A DNA stretch of 64,000 nucleotides from Apostichopus japonicus (GCF_037975245.1 NC_092575.1:4147501-4211500), one strand, 5' to 3'. Numbered from the stretch's first letter, positions 24,101 to 37,194 are shown. Notes: a model not told the origin generated them from the letters alone. A program made the numbers and translations.

Positions 24101-25264
24101 ATGATACGGAATATTAAATGGAACATCTACGGAATGGGAACTGTGATCATTCGTTATCTAATCAATGCAGAATCTGATATGAGTAAGTACACTTGTATAT
24201 GATTATAGACAAAAGTGCCGCATTAACTGCAGAGGTAAATAAATGTTACAGAGGAAATGCACTCAGAAGTATCATTTACCATTTTTTTAATTTATTTCCA
24301 GTCGCTCCATCGCCACCGTTTCTTCTGGTTGACAGTTGCGCACAAACTACCCACTCATGTGACATTGTGATACAACCGAATAAAGTGAATACTACCATCA
24401 CTTGTGAAGTCACAGGGGTTTATCCGGAACTTTCTCTTGAGTTCATAAATTACTTCCCATCAGAAATTAAACTTTGGAGTCAGACACAGTTTACTTCTTT
24501 TAGAAACCTTAGGTACCACGTCAGTGTATCTGCAGTAGTTCAGCCATTGCAGAATTTCTTTTGTTCCGCTGAGAAGTACATAGTGTGTAATGCCTTTGGT
24601 CCAGGCGCTTCGAGTTTGACGAATCCAGAAAAGAAAATACAAATTTCTTATGGTAAGGAACAGATAGGTGATATATGACGAGTTTCAGCGATGTCACGAA
24701 TGACATTGTCACTACACTCATTACTAACTAATGGCGTTTCAATAGTGCAGACTAATGTAATATAAAACTCAATTAATGGCACTCTCGAAATTACTTGAAT
24801 AAAGATGATCACGTAGTGTAACAACGACATAGCAAGTCTATTTTATTTACCTCTACAGAAGGATGTAAAGAAGAAGTCAATTCCGCAACGAAAATTGATT
24901 CTGTCATCATAGTAGTTCTGTGCATATATTCGATTTTTACAGTCGTCTTTGTGATGCTTATTATCATTTTATGTGCCGTCTGTTGCGGCTATTGTAAGGT
25001 AAGGATTGACATTGCTTGATTCTTTGACTAATCCTTATACATTTGAAAGTATTAGCTTATAGTAGACGTGTATATGAATGCTCGTAAATATTACAGTACT
25101 TCTTGGAGTAATCCATTGTTCAGTTGCTTGTACAAAGGAAGGTGTTTAATCAGTTCATAAAAAGATCGCTGTCAATATTTTTAAAAAGAATCTTCTCCAT
25201 GTTTTATTTTTATCCATAGTCCATTCGACGTGCAAACAAAACCGAAAAAAACCTTGGTAGGTAA
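20398..25264 (+). CDS. Transmembrane immunoglobulin-superfamily receptor, multi-exon
   Basis: I assemble exons 20398-20402, 20889-20959, 21161-21490, 22976-23614, 24302-24652, 24859-24998 and 25220 to about 25256/25264. All have AG acceptors and GT donors (GTAAGT, GTAAGG), and the phases agree (phase 1 between Ig exons). ATGGC joins exon 2 to give a signal peptide with core FIWLLVFMSLHIFA. Ig domain 1 (110 codons) has VECQF and YWYIL, but its F-strand Cys is replaced (TTYKVVAYD). The next exon (213 codons) holds two domains: LNCSF/LRWY/LVCEA, then LLCVEH/YIWEK/SEGTYTCKYF. The fourth Ig-like exon has TITCEV and FFCSAE. The next exon encodes a membrane segment (SVIIVVLCIYSIFTVVFVML) followed by Cys-rich CAVCCGYC. 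The tail SIRRANKTEKNL either splices on at GTAGGT or stops at 25262-25264. Total about 525 residues. It is probably a cell-surface recognition or adhesion receptor; ligand unknown. Start and exons are inferred without transcripts. Confidence 0.82.
21068..21143. repeat. (TA)n microsatellite in an Ig receptor intron
   Basis: TA dinucleotides fill the intron just before the TTCTTCTACAG acceptor of the first Ig exon at 21161. Length changes here could affect splicing of that exon. Confidence 0.93.
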
Positions 25265-26262
25265 CAGAGTCAATTTAATGATTGATTAATGGAATGTTGT
25301 AATATTGCATTAAAGTATATAAGGAGTTTGAAGCAAACGAAATAACCTTACAAACATTCTAAAATATAGTTGGTTTGAACGTTCAGTACTATAACCCACT
25401 AACAGAGAGTACGTGATGAGCAACTAAGAAAACACGAAATATAAACATGCATTATCTTTTCGATGATGTAATTATATACATCTTGTAGGAATAAGATATT
25501 TGAAGGTTCTCTACCGAGATATCATGTTTATATCAGGTATCAAATATCGACCTCTGATGCCCTCAAATGATATTTGAAGTCCAATAACAACAACAGGGTT
25601 CAGTTACACAACATGGAGCATTTGCCTTCTACACAAAAGATCCTTCAAGTTTTCTTTCTTGAGATATCGTGTTTACAAGGTTTTCGGACTTTGACTTCTA
25701 ATGAAGCCAAATGACCGTTGACCTCTATTTCAAACAATATAGTTCGTTCATTTACTCAATATGGAGGTCCTACACAACGGTATTAAATATGGGATATACA
25801 GCCAAGATCCCATTCTTGGGACATCGCAATTGCAAGGTTTTGATATTTGATGACCTTTGACTTTCATAAAACTAGGGCTCATCTACTTAATATGGGAATC
25901 CTGATACTAAATATGAGATTCATCCAAGTTTTAGTTTGGGAGATATAGGCCCTATCGTGTTTACAAGGTGTTCAGACTTGCTGAATGTGCTGACAATGAG
26001 CTGACAATGAGAATTGAACTCCAGTTATAACACTTAGAGATCATCTACTCAGTATGGAGCATCCAAAACACTAAATATGAGAACTTATGTGTCCATTCCT
26101 TTTCTGAAAGAGTCCTTTGAAATTGTTGTCACATGTTCACCTTTGCTAACAATTAATGGCCATTGTCCTCCTTACATGTCTTCATAACCAATAACCTACT
26201 TGAATTCGCTATCAACGTACAATCAGCATACAAAGTTCGAGCTATAAGCATACTTAATAACA
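25265..26262. repeat. Low-order repeat with GATATCGTGTTTACAAG phrases
   Basis: From about 25480 to 26170 the same phrases recur in imperfect form every 100-150 bases: ATGGAGCATC or ATGGGAATCC, TAAATATGAGA, GAGATATCGTGTTTACAAGG and TTTGACTTC. A related stretch occurs at 43120-43800. This is a degenerate internally repeated dispersed element and not a gene. Later exons of the Ig receptor, if any, could lie here, but I see none. Confidence 0.6.
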
Positions 26263-26500
26263 GGAGTGTTAGCTCAGTGGTTAACGCCGGTGCCTTCCAA
26301 TCATAAGGTCCCCGGTTCAAGTCACCCCAAGATTAATGTATGCCGTCCAGTAAAAGAGTTGTTGACAATTGAAAATTCATAATCATGGATGTAAATATGA
26401 ATGTAAGAGACTGACTTGGCCAGCTTGCGGCTTTGATAAGCCAATGAGGCTTCTTCGCGAGTTCCTGCTTGCAGGAGGATCTAAATACATACATACATAC
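26263..26500 (+). mobile_element. tRNA-derived SINE
   Basis: The head GGAGTGTTAGCTCAGTGG carries a polymerase III A box. GGTTCAAGTCA, 44 bases further on, is a B-box-like element. A tRNA-unrelated body (TTGGCCAGCTTGCGGC, GCCAATGAGGCTTCTTCGCG) follows, and the 3' end is (ATAC)n. The head cannot fold as a complete acceptor and T stem, so this is a retroposon and not a tRNA gene. No clear target duplication. Confidence 0.8.
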
Positions 26501-29185
26501 TTTTGTGATCAAGCGAGACGTCACGCACATTTACACGCACATGCACGGGCATTTAACGTTAATGCTTACATCGGAGGCAAACGAAACAACTATTTGAGTA
26601 TAGGAACCGCTTGATAAAACGTAGTACATTAAAGTGAACATATTAATTATGATCAAAAAAGACAAAAATCGGCTAAGCAGTACAAAGAGTATCGAATGTT
26701 ATGAAACATATGTCTCTAAAAACTGGAACTAAGGAAAAGAGGCAAGGAACATGCAACACCTGCATGTCGGTCAACCATGTGCTTAATACATTTCTTCTTT
26801 CTGAAATTTAAATTATTTCCTTTTGTTCTGATCTATACTGATCATCAATCCAATCGAGTATTCCGATGGCTACGTTGGTTGCAAAACAATTATCGTACAA
26901 ATGTTCTGCATCTGCAAGTCTAAACTACATCCTCATTGCAGCTTTTTTGGAGAAAATAGGACTTTCCAAATTTGGTGCTATTTTTAGAATTTATCTGACA
27001 GCAAGAGAGTAATTGTCAGGTTGGCAATAAAGCTGGACTTGTTTTTGTCTTTGTTAGTATTATTCATATCATTCACCCACATACGTAAATAATAATTCTA
27101 GGCAAGTGGCATATTTTTGAAACTCTGAATTTAGAGAACATTTCCAACTAAAATTACCAACTATCATATGAAAAGCATCACACTTAAAGTTATATCACAA
27201 CAATATCAAAATAAAAAGGCAAATGAAGAATAGTTACCAATGGCATCACAGACCACCAGATAAGATCAACTTCCTGAAGTAAGGGAACGTTTAGCCAGTC
27301 ATAATATTTTCAATCAACTCTATCTCGAGATAGATGGAAAATATCTGGAATCTTTACAATAAAGGAAGAAACTATTTAAAACAATAATTTTAAAAGCATG
27401 GGCGTTGAAGAATTGCTAGTCATGATCGATGCACAAAAAAGAACATATGCTAGAAATCCCGGTAAAATTAATTTACATTCAATTCATATTTATCGTTCTC
27501 GAAATTGTATAGAGGAAGTGCTAGTCATTATCGAGGCAAAGAAAATCTATGTTCAACAAAATTATGATCACATGTGGTTTCAAATCGTCGCCATACAGGT
27601 TGTGGTCGTATGCCAAAACCTGGTGATTGTGCTAAGAGTGCTAAGTTGGTAAGCAAAAGTCGAGCCGTCCGTATGTAATCTTGGATCATTGGTTGTATGG
27701 ATAGTGCGGGGGACGTGGAAACGTTGGATAAGTTGCAACCAGATGTATATATTACACTAGCATTTGTACCCTATATAAGCTCTGCCATTCGCTAATGACA
27801 CATCAAAAGAAGTATTTTGGAAATTGTTGTCGATTTTAGATAATTTCAGTCTTAAAATTAACGACTTTTTCCACCAATGCGTTGTTCTTTTAGAAATTAG
27901 TACACATCTAACCAATATGGATGGGTCTGTGAGTACTGAAAAACGTTACTTCTTTTTACAATAATATTTCTTAGATGATATTAACTGATATATCAACTGC
28001 ACAGAAAAAGAGTACTTCGCATACATATATTTATTTGCGCCCTCCATGTATGAACTTGACAAATCATTTTTAAGCTAGTACCTTTTGTTTTACTAGTTTT
28101 GGTTAAGAACAATGATAATAATAGTGAACAAAGTTTAGTTTTCCCACATAACATCAAACTAAAGTAATGTGTGGAAATGAAAATTGTACAAAGGTTACGA
28201 CACTTTGTTGTGATTGCGGAATTGATATAGTTTCAAATAAATACTTGTTTATAGCAATACTTTACGTTACGAACTGAATCAATCTGCAGTGATCAAATAA
28301 ACACAATGGGAGCTCAGAAACATATTTAACCATATCTGGAGTTTTGTTAACGTAGTCTCACATGAATATTTATGTCTGAAAATGTACTATAAACGCTTGA
28401 ATGTTTATTTAAGTGGTTCTTTAACTGTTAGCAGATTTGGATTAAACTTATATACGACATTTAAGATTATCTACGTAACAAATAGTGCTAATGCATGTAA
28501 TGCCCTACCGGTATTCATACGGTTCGGAACTATTTTTTTGTTGATAGTTAACCCAACTGGATATACGTTTACGTGAACGATGTGGTTGCGAAGTTACTGT
28601 TATATCACTAGGTATAATTCATGAGGTGGAGCAGAGACTACGGTATTTGTCAATTGCTGTACTTGGAAAGTGCTATCACGTGAACCCAGTTCGGGGAAGA
28701 AAAGTACAAAATAAAATGTCTTTTTTTCTCACTTTTATCCCTCAGTGGAATATCAGAACACCACTAGCTCCACACAAAGAAGAAAAAAGGTTTGTCTTAA
28801 AGCATCTTCAATTTGTACAATTTCCTTTCATGGGTTAAGAGTTACAAAAAAGGAATCAAATATACTATTAAACAGAATGAATAAATCTGTTATAAAATTG
28901 CAAGTATATGTCAATATAAACACTAAATTCTACAATACAACATTTCGTAGGCAGGCAGTTCAGTCAACGATATTGTCCAGTGCTGAATGGCTAGAGGCAT
29001 AACTCTTATGCGTATACACAAAACAGAGAGTTTGAAATAGAAGTCGAAATACGACAAAACTAAACATCGAAGCGAAACAATCATCAATTCAACCCAATAC
29101 TTACACAAGTTACTATCTTCATTAAGCGTGTACCAGACTTGTCTCCATAAAAAAGATACGCCAGAAGAAAAGTTATTTTTGCCTG

Positions 29186-29347
29186 ATGAAAGAGGAACAT
29201 TATGCTAGACATCACGGTGAAATTAATTTACATTCAATTAATATTGATCGTTTTCGAAATTGTATAGAAGAAGTGCTAGACATTATCGAGGCAGAAAAAA
29301 CTTATGTACAGCAGATGATCAGATTTGGTTTGAAATCGTTGCCATAG
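29186..29347 (+). CDS. Conserved small open frame in tandem unit 2
   Basis: ATG to TAG encodes 53 residues beginning MKEEHYARHHGEINLHSIN, with CIEEVL and IIEAEKTYVQQ further on. It has exactly the same length as the frame in unit 3, with only four or five residue changes. No homologue, signal peptide or domain is recognised. Conservation may simply reflect recent duplication of the whole unit. Confidence 0.22.
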   Translation: MKEEHYARHHGEINLHSINIDRFRNCIEEVLDIIEAEKTYVQQMIRFGLKSLP

Positions 29348-31215
29348 CAGTGCACAGGCTGTTGTCGTTTTCAGAGACCTTTTATACCCTGGTGATTGCG
29401 CTACGGGCGGCGTTGGTAAGAAAATGTCGAGCCGTCCTTATGGTATCTTGGATCATTGGTTGTACGGATAGTGCGGGCGGCCCGGTCGATTGGTTTCCAA
29501 ACAGGTGTGCAATTACGGAGTTTTCAGCCAATGAGATTGCTCGTGATGTCAGCATCTATAATGACCATCGCTTGGAATTTCGACATACACAGAGTTACAC
29601 ACTGACACTTACTTAATTCTAGTTACGGGGTTTCCCTTCAAACACCCAAGCTTTACTTTTAATGCTTGGATCACATGTTGTCCCTACTTATGAAACATAC
29701 GGTACAATCTATTGGGTTCGTGTTTACGTTATCGAAGATTCGTGAGCCGTTCTATTGACATCGGAATTCGTTTCGTGTAATGGGTAGGTCTACACTAAAG
29801 TCAACTTCACGACGCGAGTTCACGAGTCTTGAATGAATATACGCAAAACAGTAAACAGTGTACAGTATGAGGTATTTCCGTCACTGCACTGTGTACACAT
29901 TTATAATACATATAGGCGTACAGCGCATGTGTGATACACCCTGTACGAAACTTTCACTGTGCGATGTTATCAACTAATGCCTTCACAGAAAACTTCGATC
30001 AATGCAGATCATACAATACTAGTGTGCTAATTATGTCTAAACCGATTCCAAACATATCTACATATATTTATGAAAAGCTTTGAGTAATTTTGAACAGGTA
30101 TGTCTTCGTTGCAACGAATGGATGCAGACATTATGGTAACCTCGAAGTGAAGGTTTCTATTGTGATGACGTAACTTTTCCGACCAATCATGAGCGACTAT
30201 TTATACACAATTGCAAACCTGTTCGGGAAAAAATATCCTGTATAAGCTCTGTCATTCGTTAATGACACCTCAAGAAATGTTTTTTGTAAATTGTTATCGA
30301 TTTTTGATAATTTCCATCATGAAAATTAACGAATTGTGTATGTTTTTTTTACCGATGCGTTGTGCATTTACTAAATGATAGATATCAGAGCAGTACGGAT
30401 GAGTCTGTGAGTACTAAAACGTTTTTACTTTGTTTTCAGTAATATATCTTAGATGCTATTCACTGATATATAAACGGCTGAAAACAAGATAACTTGACTT
30501 GTACTATACCATACGGTTAAGAACAGTTTGTAGTTTAACCAAGTGGATATACGATTACATGATCAATGTGGTCGCGAAGTTACTGGTTTATCACTATAGG
30601 CATAATTCATGATGTGGAGCAGAGACGACGGTATTTGTCAATTGCTGTACTTGAAAGTGCAATCACGTGAACCGAGTTCGGGGAAGAAATGTACGAAATA
30701 GAATGTCTTTTTCTCACTTTTATCCCTCAGTGTAATGAAAACGGATTACAAACTAAAAGCACCGAAGAAAAAGGTTAGTCTTAATACATCTTTCATTTGT
30801 ACAGTTTGTGTTTATGGGTTGCTTTCACCTCAAAAGAATTCCAAATCGCGAAAGCAATGATAGTATAAAACAGAATGGACAAGTCTGTTTCATTATTGCA
30901 AATATGTCAATATAAACACTAAATTCTATAATACTTTCATGTCGTAGACAGGCTAGAATGTTAAACAGTTCAGTCAACGATATTGCCCAGTGCTGAAGGG
31001 CTAGAGGCATAAAAATTATGCTTCTACACATAAAAAGGTGAAACCAGTGAGTTTGAAATAGAAGTCGAAATACGACCAAAACAAAAGAAACATCGAAGCG
31101 CCAAAATAATCATCAATTCAACCAAATCACGTATACAATTGTGTGTCTTTATTAAGTGTGTACAAAACTTGTCTTTATAAAAATGATAGTCCAGGAGAAA
31201 AGTTATTTTTGCCTG

Positions 31216-31377
31216 ATGAAAGAGGAACATTATGCTAGACATCACGGTGAAATTAATTTACATTCAATTAATATTAATCGTTCTCGAAATTGTATAGAAG
31301 AAGTGCTAGTCATTATCGAGGCAGAAAAAACCTATGTACAACAGATGATCAGATTTGGTTTCAAATCGTTGCCATAG
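31216..31377 (+). CDS. Conserved small open frame in tandem unit 3
   Basis: 53 codons from ATG to TAG, counterpart of 29186-29347. The unit 1 version (27398 onward) shares INLHSI, RSRNCIEEVLVIIEA and YVQQ in frame, but has a different N-terminus and no stop at the equivalent place. Function unknown; possibly not translated. Confidence 0.22.
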   Translation: MKEEHYARHHGEINLHSININRSRNCIEEVLVIIEAEKTYVQQMIRFGFKSLP

Positions 31378-32160
31378 CAGTGCACAGGCTGTTGTCGTTT
31401 GTATGGATCTTTTTATACCCTGGTGATTCCGCTACGGGTGGCGTTGGTAAGAAAAGGTCGAGCCGTCCGTAGGCTATGTTATCTTGGATCATTGGTTGTA
31501 CGGATAAGTTGCAACCAGATTTATTTATTAAACTAGCATTTGTGCCTATGTAAGCTCTGCCATTTTGTCGATTTTTGATAATTTCAGTCTTGCAAAGTAA
31601 CGAATTTTGTATGTTTTTTCACCGATGTGTGTTGCTATTACTAAATGGCAGACATCCAAGCAACACAATTGCATATGTGAGTATTACAAAAATCGTTCAT
31701 TTTTTTTTTCAATAATATTTCTTAGATGTATGATATTAACTGATATAATAGCTGCATAGAACAAGTAGTACTTCTCATAGATATATTTATTTGCCCTCTC
31801 CATGTATGAACTTGACAAATCATTTTTAAACTAGTACCTTTTGTTTTGGTTAAGAACAATGATACTAATAGTGACTAAAGTTTAGTTACCACAATACATA
31901 AACTAACATAATGTGGATATTTACGACACGGAATTGATATAGGATTATGATTATAACAACCAATTTTCAAATAGGTATAATTCATTAGGTGGAGCAGAGA
32001 CGACGGTATTGTCAATTGCTGTACTTGAATTGCAATAAAGTGAACCCAGTTCGGGGAAGAAAAGTAATGAAATACAATTACTTATTTTACTTTTATCACT
32101 CAGTGTAATGAAAACAGAGGACAACTAACTCCATGCAATGAATTAAAAAGGTTAGTCTTG

Positions 32161-33390
32161 TAGCATCTTCCGTCAAATATCCGTTGGAACTCTCATTTTG
32201 ATAGCTCTTTTGAATTCAAGTTTCACAGTTTCAGAAGTACATCATAAATTTCAAATGTCTAAAGTCTAATGAACTAGTATGTATCATTAAAAGGGAAATA
32301 CTGAACATGGGAAGATATATAATAAAGCTTTGATTAAACTTTTGAAGTATATACTATGATTATCTACAGACATTTTACCAGCTAGATACAATTAAGACAA
32401 TGTTACACGGTGGACAATCATGTTGATTGGTTTTGTCCTGTTTAGCTGATTTTAGCTGGTTTGAAGATTTAAAAGTTTAGTATTTAACTGTAAATTACAG
32501 TAAATAATAGTAATTTTAACTATAAGACGTTTATAGTAACAGACACGTTTAACTTAAAACTCGCTTTTCGGCTTGGTATTTTTTAAGGAGGGGGGGGGGG
32601 GATGGAGTTGCTTTGTATGGAATACAACTGGGGCATAAACTCCTAATTTCATTATCTGGAAGGTACAGTGGCTGGTAAACCCACATCAAAGCAAATGTTA
32701 AAGTCTCAATGTGTGTTTGCTAATTTATTTCGGAAAACAAACTTCCGAAGCAGATTTAAAGTTTCTTATTCTAAATGCACTCTGACAAGGTCGGTTTAAT
32801 GGAGAAAAGGCTGTCGCAATCGAAAGAAAGAAATTTATTTTCTGTTGCCCTTCTGGCGCGAATGATCTACTGTAAAATCACTGCGACCGCCCATATCAGT
32901 ATGTTCATTACACAACTATAACCTATATATAGTCGTATCGTCCACTTTTTTGACCCAATTTTACGGAGGAAACGCCTGAAATCACCTGTTCATTCCTTGC
33001 AATGTAAGGAAATGACACAATTTTGCAAGCTACATCGGTAAGAACGAAAGAAAGATACTATTCAAGAGAAGGGACGTAACACAGGCTAGTGAAAGTAAGT
33101 CCTTCAGGCCTAACGGTCGTAAACAAAACAGAGAGATTTGATTGGCGCGTGATCTGTTGGGCGGGGCTTGCCACATTTGAATGAAGTTTGTAGAATCTAC
33201 GGACTCGTTAATAAATCTGGTGAATTTCATTCAGCTCAAAATGTTTAACAACAGATAAGTCACTAAAAATAATGATTATTAATATGAAAATAGCATAGAA
33301 TGGTGTCATTTTTACTAAGCTTTTAGGGCGGAAAGCTGGAAAGGTCGAAGTTAAAATTTGGCAAACACAAATTGAGACTTTAGTAAGGCT
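32161..33390. other. Gene-free stretch
   Basis: AT-rich sequence with a poly-G run near 32588-32600. No exon or repeat family recognised. Confidence 0.5.
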
Positions 33391-33394
33391 CCCG

Positions 33395-33470
33395 TCTAAT
33401 TAGATAGCTCAGATGGTACAACACAGAACTTTCATTCTTAAGGTCACAGCTGTTAAGTTTTGCTTAAAAG
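33395..33470 (+). repeat. Degenerate tRNA-like SINE head
   Basis: TAGATAGCTCAGATGGTACA matches an A box. A CATTCTTAAGGTCACAGCTG anticodon-to-T-arm-like stretch follows, but the B box is degraded. It looks like a relic of a tRNA-derived SINE. Confidence 0.4.
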
Positions 33471-33957
33471 AGTCGACGGTAGTTTTTCATCTCTGCCATG
33501 CTTTTGTCTATAATTAGGATACTTTGATTGGGACAACAGGTTTTGGGAGAAGACGTCGAAGAGTGTTTTAAACTGGTGTGGAGACAAGTTTTGTCGATGA
33601 AATGATTTGGCATGAACAAGGTTAAAGCTGTGCTCTAGTATCTATTAAAGCAGTAGAGCATATTGGAAGCAAATGTTTAATCCTTCTCTAAACATCTCTG
33701 TGCCCTTAATTTGGTGGTGTTTAAGTAGATGTATTTTGTTCATGCATGTATTATTCTTTCGTTGTAGATGTGCTTCTTGTAAGCTGCCAATCAAGGGGGC
33801 TGGGGTGATGGATGTAGAGGATATCTTAACCGGAGGAACCCAGTCAAGATGTGTGACTTATTTTTTTCTGTTTCAGACCACTAACTACTCTGAATTTCGT
33901 TTCTTATATTTGAACCTTATAATGGAAAGAGGAAAAGAGCAGGAAATCAAAATGCTC

Positions 33958-34034
33958 TGCCTGGGGTTGAACTCTAGACAAGGAGTTTGTATGTCTCTCT
34001 CAGTTATAGAGCTACTACCAACTGCGCCACAGTA
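33958..34034 (-). repeat. tRNA-like SINE head, minus strand
   Basis: The minus strand reads TGTGGCGCAGTTGGTAG (A-box-like), then, after an arm-sized spacer, AGAGTTCAACCCCAGG (B-box-like). The cloverleaf is imperfect. It lies about 0.5 kb from the plus-strand relic at 33395. Confidence 0.5.
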
Positions 34035-34059
34035 CCTGATGAGAAATTAATCTCTATGT

Positions 34060-37000
34060 CGCAATACACACACTTAGAGAAAGTTTGTAGGTTTCTAATA
34101 ATTTGACCCTAATTTGTTTGGGGGACGTATTTAGTAAAGCCATTAATTTTTTAAACAATCTCAGAGATAAAAATTAGCTGAAGAGAAAATTCTACCCTGT
34201 AGGCAATTTTTGCTTTGGAAAGAAATATATGTACCTTGTTTTTTTTTATCATAGTAAGATTATGGCTAACTAAGTGGCCCATATTGAAATAAAGGACTTC
34301 TGCCTGGAAGGTAGGAATAAGTTTATTCTTTTCTTTTAGTGGAATGTAATATCAAAGTTGAAAAAGGAACAAAACTTAATAAAAATGAAAAACACTTTAT
34401 GCCTCAAACAGTGGAAAAATTGGACATTAATTTTGTTGCTTTTAGCAATTCCTTCTATCACCATCTGGAATATTTCCACACAAATTTGTAAAATATTTCC
34501 GCCCCCCCCCCCACTCCAAGATCATTCAAGAAAGAGCAAAATGGAAGCTCGTGTGGTTCATCTGAAAGCAGATCAGAGCTACCGTGATATTCATCAAGAG
34601 TTATTAACCAAACCTATACTGTTAAAGGGAGGGTGGAATTTTGAGGGCTTCCGGATATTTTGGTAGTTCTTCTTTTCAAGGATGATGTTCAAACGTTCAC
34701 GTTTAGAACACCTATCCTTACAGCAAGTCTATTGCCCAAGATATGAACATCCAATATCAAATATATATTACTGAGTTAAAAAGAAATCCATTTGAACTAT
34801 GGCATATTAAATTATTCAATGATCTGAGATGCCTTCATCTGTGAGTCATGACTGTAAGTTTGTAAACAATCAGTACTTACATTGAAGATATTTCTATGAA
34901 CGGATGGCCAGACGGGAAGAATTGAAATTAATCAGGGCTGTTTCAACAAATCTGAGGAGATTACATTAAATCAAAGGACACTTGCAGTACTTTTTTAAAA
35001 CCGGGATAGTACATGGAATCTGGGGGACTGTCCAGGGAAGTCTTAGTTAAACTCATTCAACTCTCTGTCCAATATAATGGAACAATTTCTGTCACTAAGA
35101 TCACCATCAGAGAATTGCTGTGAATTTTCTCTTTCAAATTGTTCATTATTTTTAAAGGGGATCAAAGGGCCTACTACCAAAGGAACAGCGAAAACCTTTG
35201 TTGATTCCTAGCCGAAGGCAAAAGCAATCTATGCGATGGTGATGGAACTGTGGGTGTTTGTGCTTGTAAACACGGTTACTCGAAAGTACATGGGGGGGGG
35301 GGGGTGTAACTTAACAGATATCACCTAAATTTAATTACAAGAAGCTTATCTTTTTCTGTGATGGTCAAATGTCATTTCACTCATTTGAATGCTATGGAAA
35401 GACAATGACTTTGAATGTGTTTCAAACCTAGTGTTTGGAACCAACTTATTCACAACAAGAACTCCATTAATTTATGTTGAAGCTCATAAGAGTTCAACTA
35501 TTATAACTCAAAAGTACTTTACAAGCTCTAACTCCATTTTGTTTTGGAAATTGTGTTTTGTGTGAAGTTAGTGCCATTGCCAGAGGGGGAGAGGGTGGTA
35601 CAAAAATAGGTTTGCCCCAACTCGTTTACTAATTTGAGAAGAGAGAGTTTTATTGGACAATTGGCTGAAAATAGTTTTGTAGAATAGTTTTGTTTAGAAA
35701 CAATACTGTAATAGTAATTTACGCTTTGTAAAAACAGTTTTTTAGAAAATAATATTAGTTTAAAAAGGAGGAATGTAAAGGTGTTACCTTACCGAGCTGG
35801 ATCATACTAACGTTACGATTATTTTTTCGTTTACAGGTGTAATTTAAATTAGTAAAAAACAATGTACAAATCCAGCATAGAAGTTTCTCCCAATATGACA
35901 TAGAGGATATTTTTGTTTGAAGGCAATAATGTAATAGTATATATAATACGGTTTGTATGCAGTACGGTGTATTTGAGATGGTGCTTCTGTTTTAACATTT
36001 AAATTTTTCACTACATATTTTTAAACTTAAATTAAGTATTTGTTATAAAAAAAATTGCTAATTGAAAGCTATCGATCTGTTCTTACAAATTTGTTATTTA
36101 TTTGTAATTATAAATTATTTTAATGACATGGTATTTATGGGTTTTCCTCTGCTTCAACCCACAACGAAGTAGATTGGAAGGTTTAAATCTTGGTTTCATA
36201 GTAAAAACACATGAACATGAACGGATAAAAAGAGAAAAGAAAAGATTTTAATGGTAATATGTAATTAATGGTTTTTTTCTTTGAGAATTTCTGAAAGTTT
36301 TTAGTGTGCTATTTTCATAACTGTACTTTTCAAACTCTTTCTCCGTTTTTGTTTTGGAAATTGTGTTTCATGGGAAGTTGTCTTCTTTTTATGATGGCTT
36401 CTTATAAAAAATGTTTATTAAGGTTTTCAAAGTGTTGGATGGACTGAGAGAGGTTGGAAAAAAGTAGGAGTGTAAAGGTGTTACATCACCGAGCTGGGTC
36501 AGACTACCGTTACGATTATGTTTTGGTTTATAGGTGTAAGTTTACACTAGAATTTTAATATGCAGTTAAAAGTGATATAAATGGTTTAAAATTTAATTTA
36601 ATAATGTTTAATAGTGTATCATAAAATTAAAGAATTTTATCATGGTATAAATTCAGTAAAAATAATAATAGATAATGATATTAATAGGATCTTCTTAACA
36701 AAAATTATGTGAATCAAAATAGATTTAAAAAAAAGAAAGGGAAATGTGTAGGCCAATTTCTTATTATTATGAAGATCCTTCTGAAGTTTTTGAAAGATTG
36801 TCGACGATAATTGATAAGCCTTTGTGGGCTAGGTGAATAAAGTACAGCCATCATTTTTTCCATTGCGTTTTCGTGTTGGAATTTCTGCTCGACTTGTGGA
36901 TTGCATATTTATAGGATTCAGTAAAACCGCACAGCATAAAGAAGGGAAAAATGAAGATTAGCTGTTGTTAAATTATACACAAGATTGGGACAAGATAACT

Positions 37001-37180
37001 TAAATCCGCAAGCTCTGCTACCTCCAGTTCTTCCTCCGCTCCTTCTTAAACTTCCATGGAGTAAGACAGGTCTTCGATGTCAACTTTGCAGGATTCTCAA
37101 AACCTATAATAGCTGCAAGGAAAGTGGAGAACACAGTATTAACAAAGACAATTTTAAAGATATCCTACGATATCCTAACT
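34060..37180. other. AT-rich region with an imperfect direct duplication
   Basis: Two stretches recur in the same order: GTTTTGGAAATTGTGTTT at about 35540 and 36349, and GTGTAAAGGTGTTAC with ACCGAGCTGG and GTTACGATTAT at about 35772 and 36470. This indicates an old duplication of roughly 0.7-0.8 kb. No coding exon is recognised. Short frames at 34358-34666 and 36985-37185 have no supporting features. Homopolymer C and G runs are at 34501 and 35291. Confidence 0.5.
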
Positions 37181-37194
37181 CTTAATCATTGAAA

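Larger units (their letters stand above)
27390..32160 (+). repeat. Tandem array of about three 1.8-2.0 kb units
   Basis: Four blocks recur in the same order and orientation. Block D (INLHSI/EEVL coding-like): 27400-27715, 29186-29480, 31196-31510. Block A (AATTTCAGTCTTAAAATTAACGA): 27775-28160, 30235-30490, 31545-31900. Block B (GTGGAGCAGAGAC, CCCAGTTCGGGGAAGAAA): 28575-28800, 30530-30760, 31975-32145. Block C (CAGTTCAGTCAACGATATTG): 28850-29185, 30830-31195. The third unit is truncated after block B. The middle unit has extra DNA at 29480-30230. No transposon ends or domains are recognised; this may be a local duplication of a noncoding or small-ORF locus. Confidence 0.85.
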
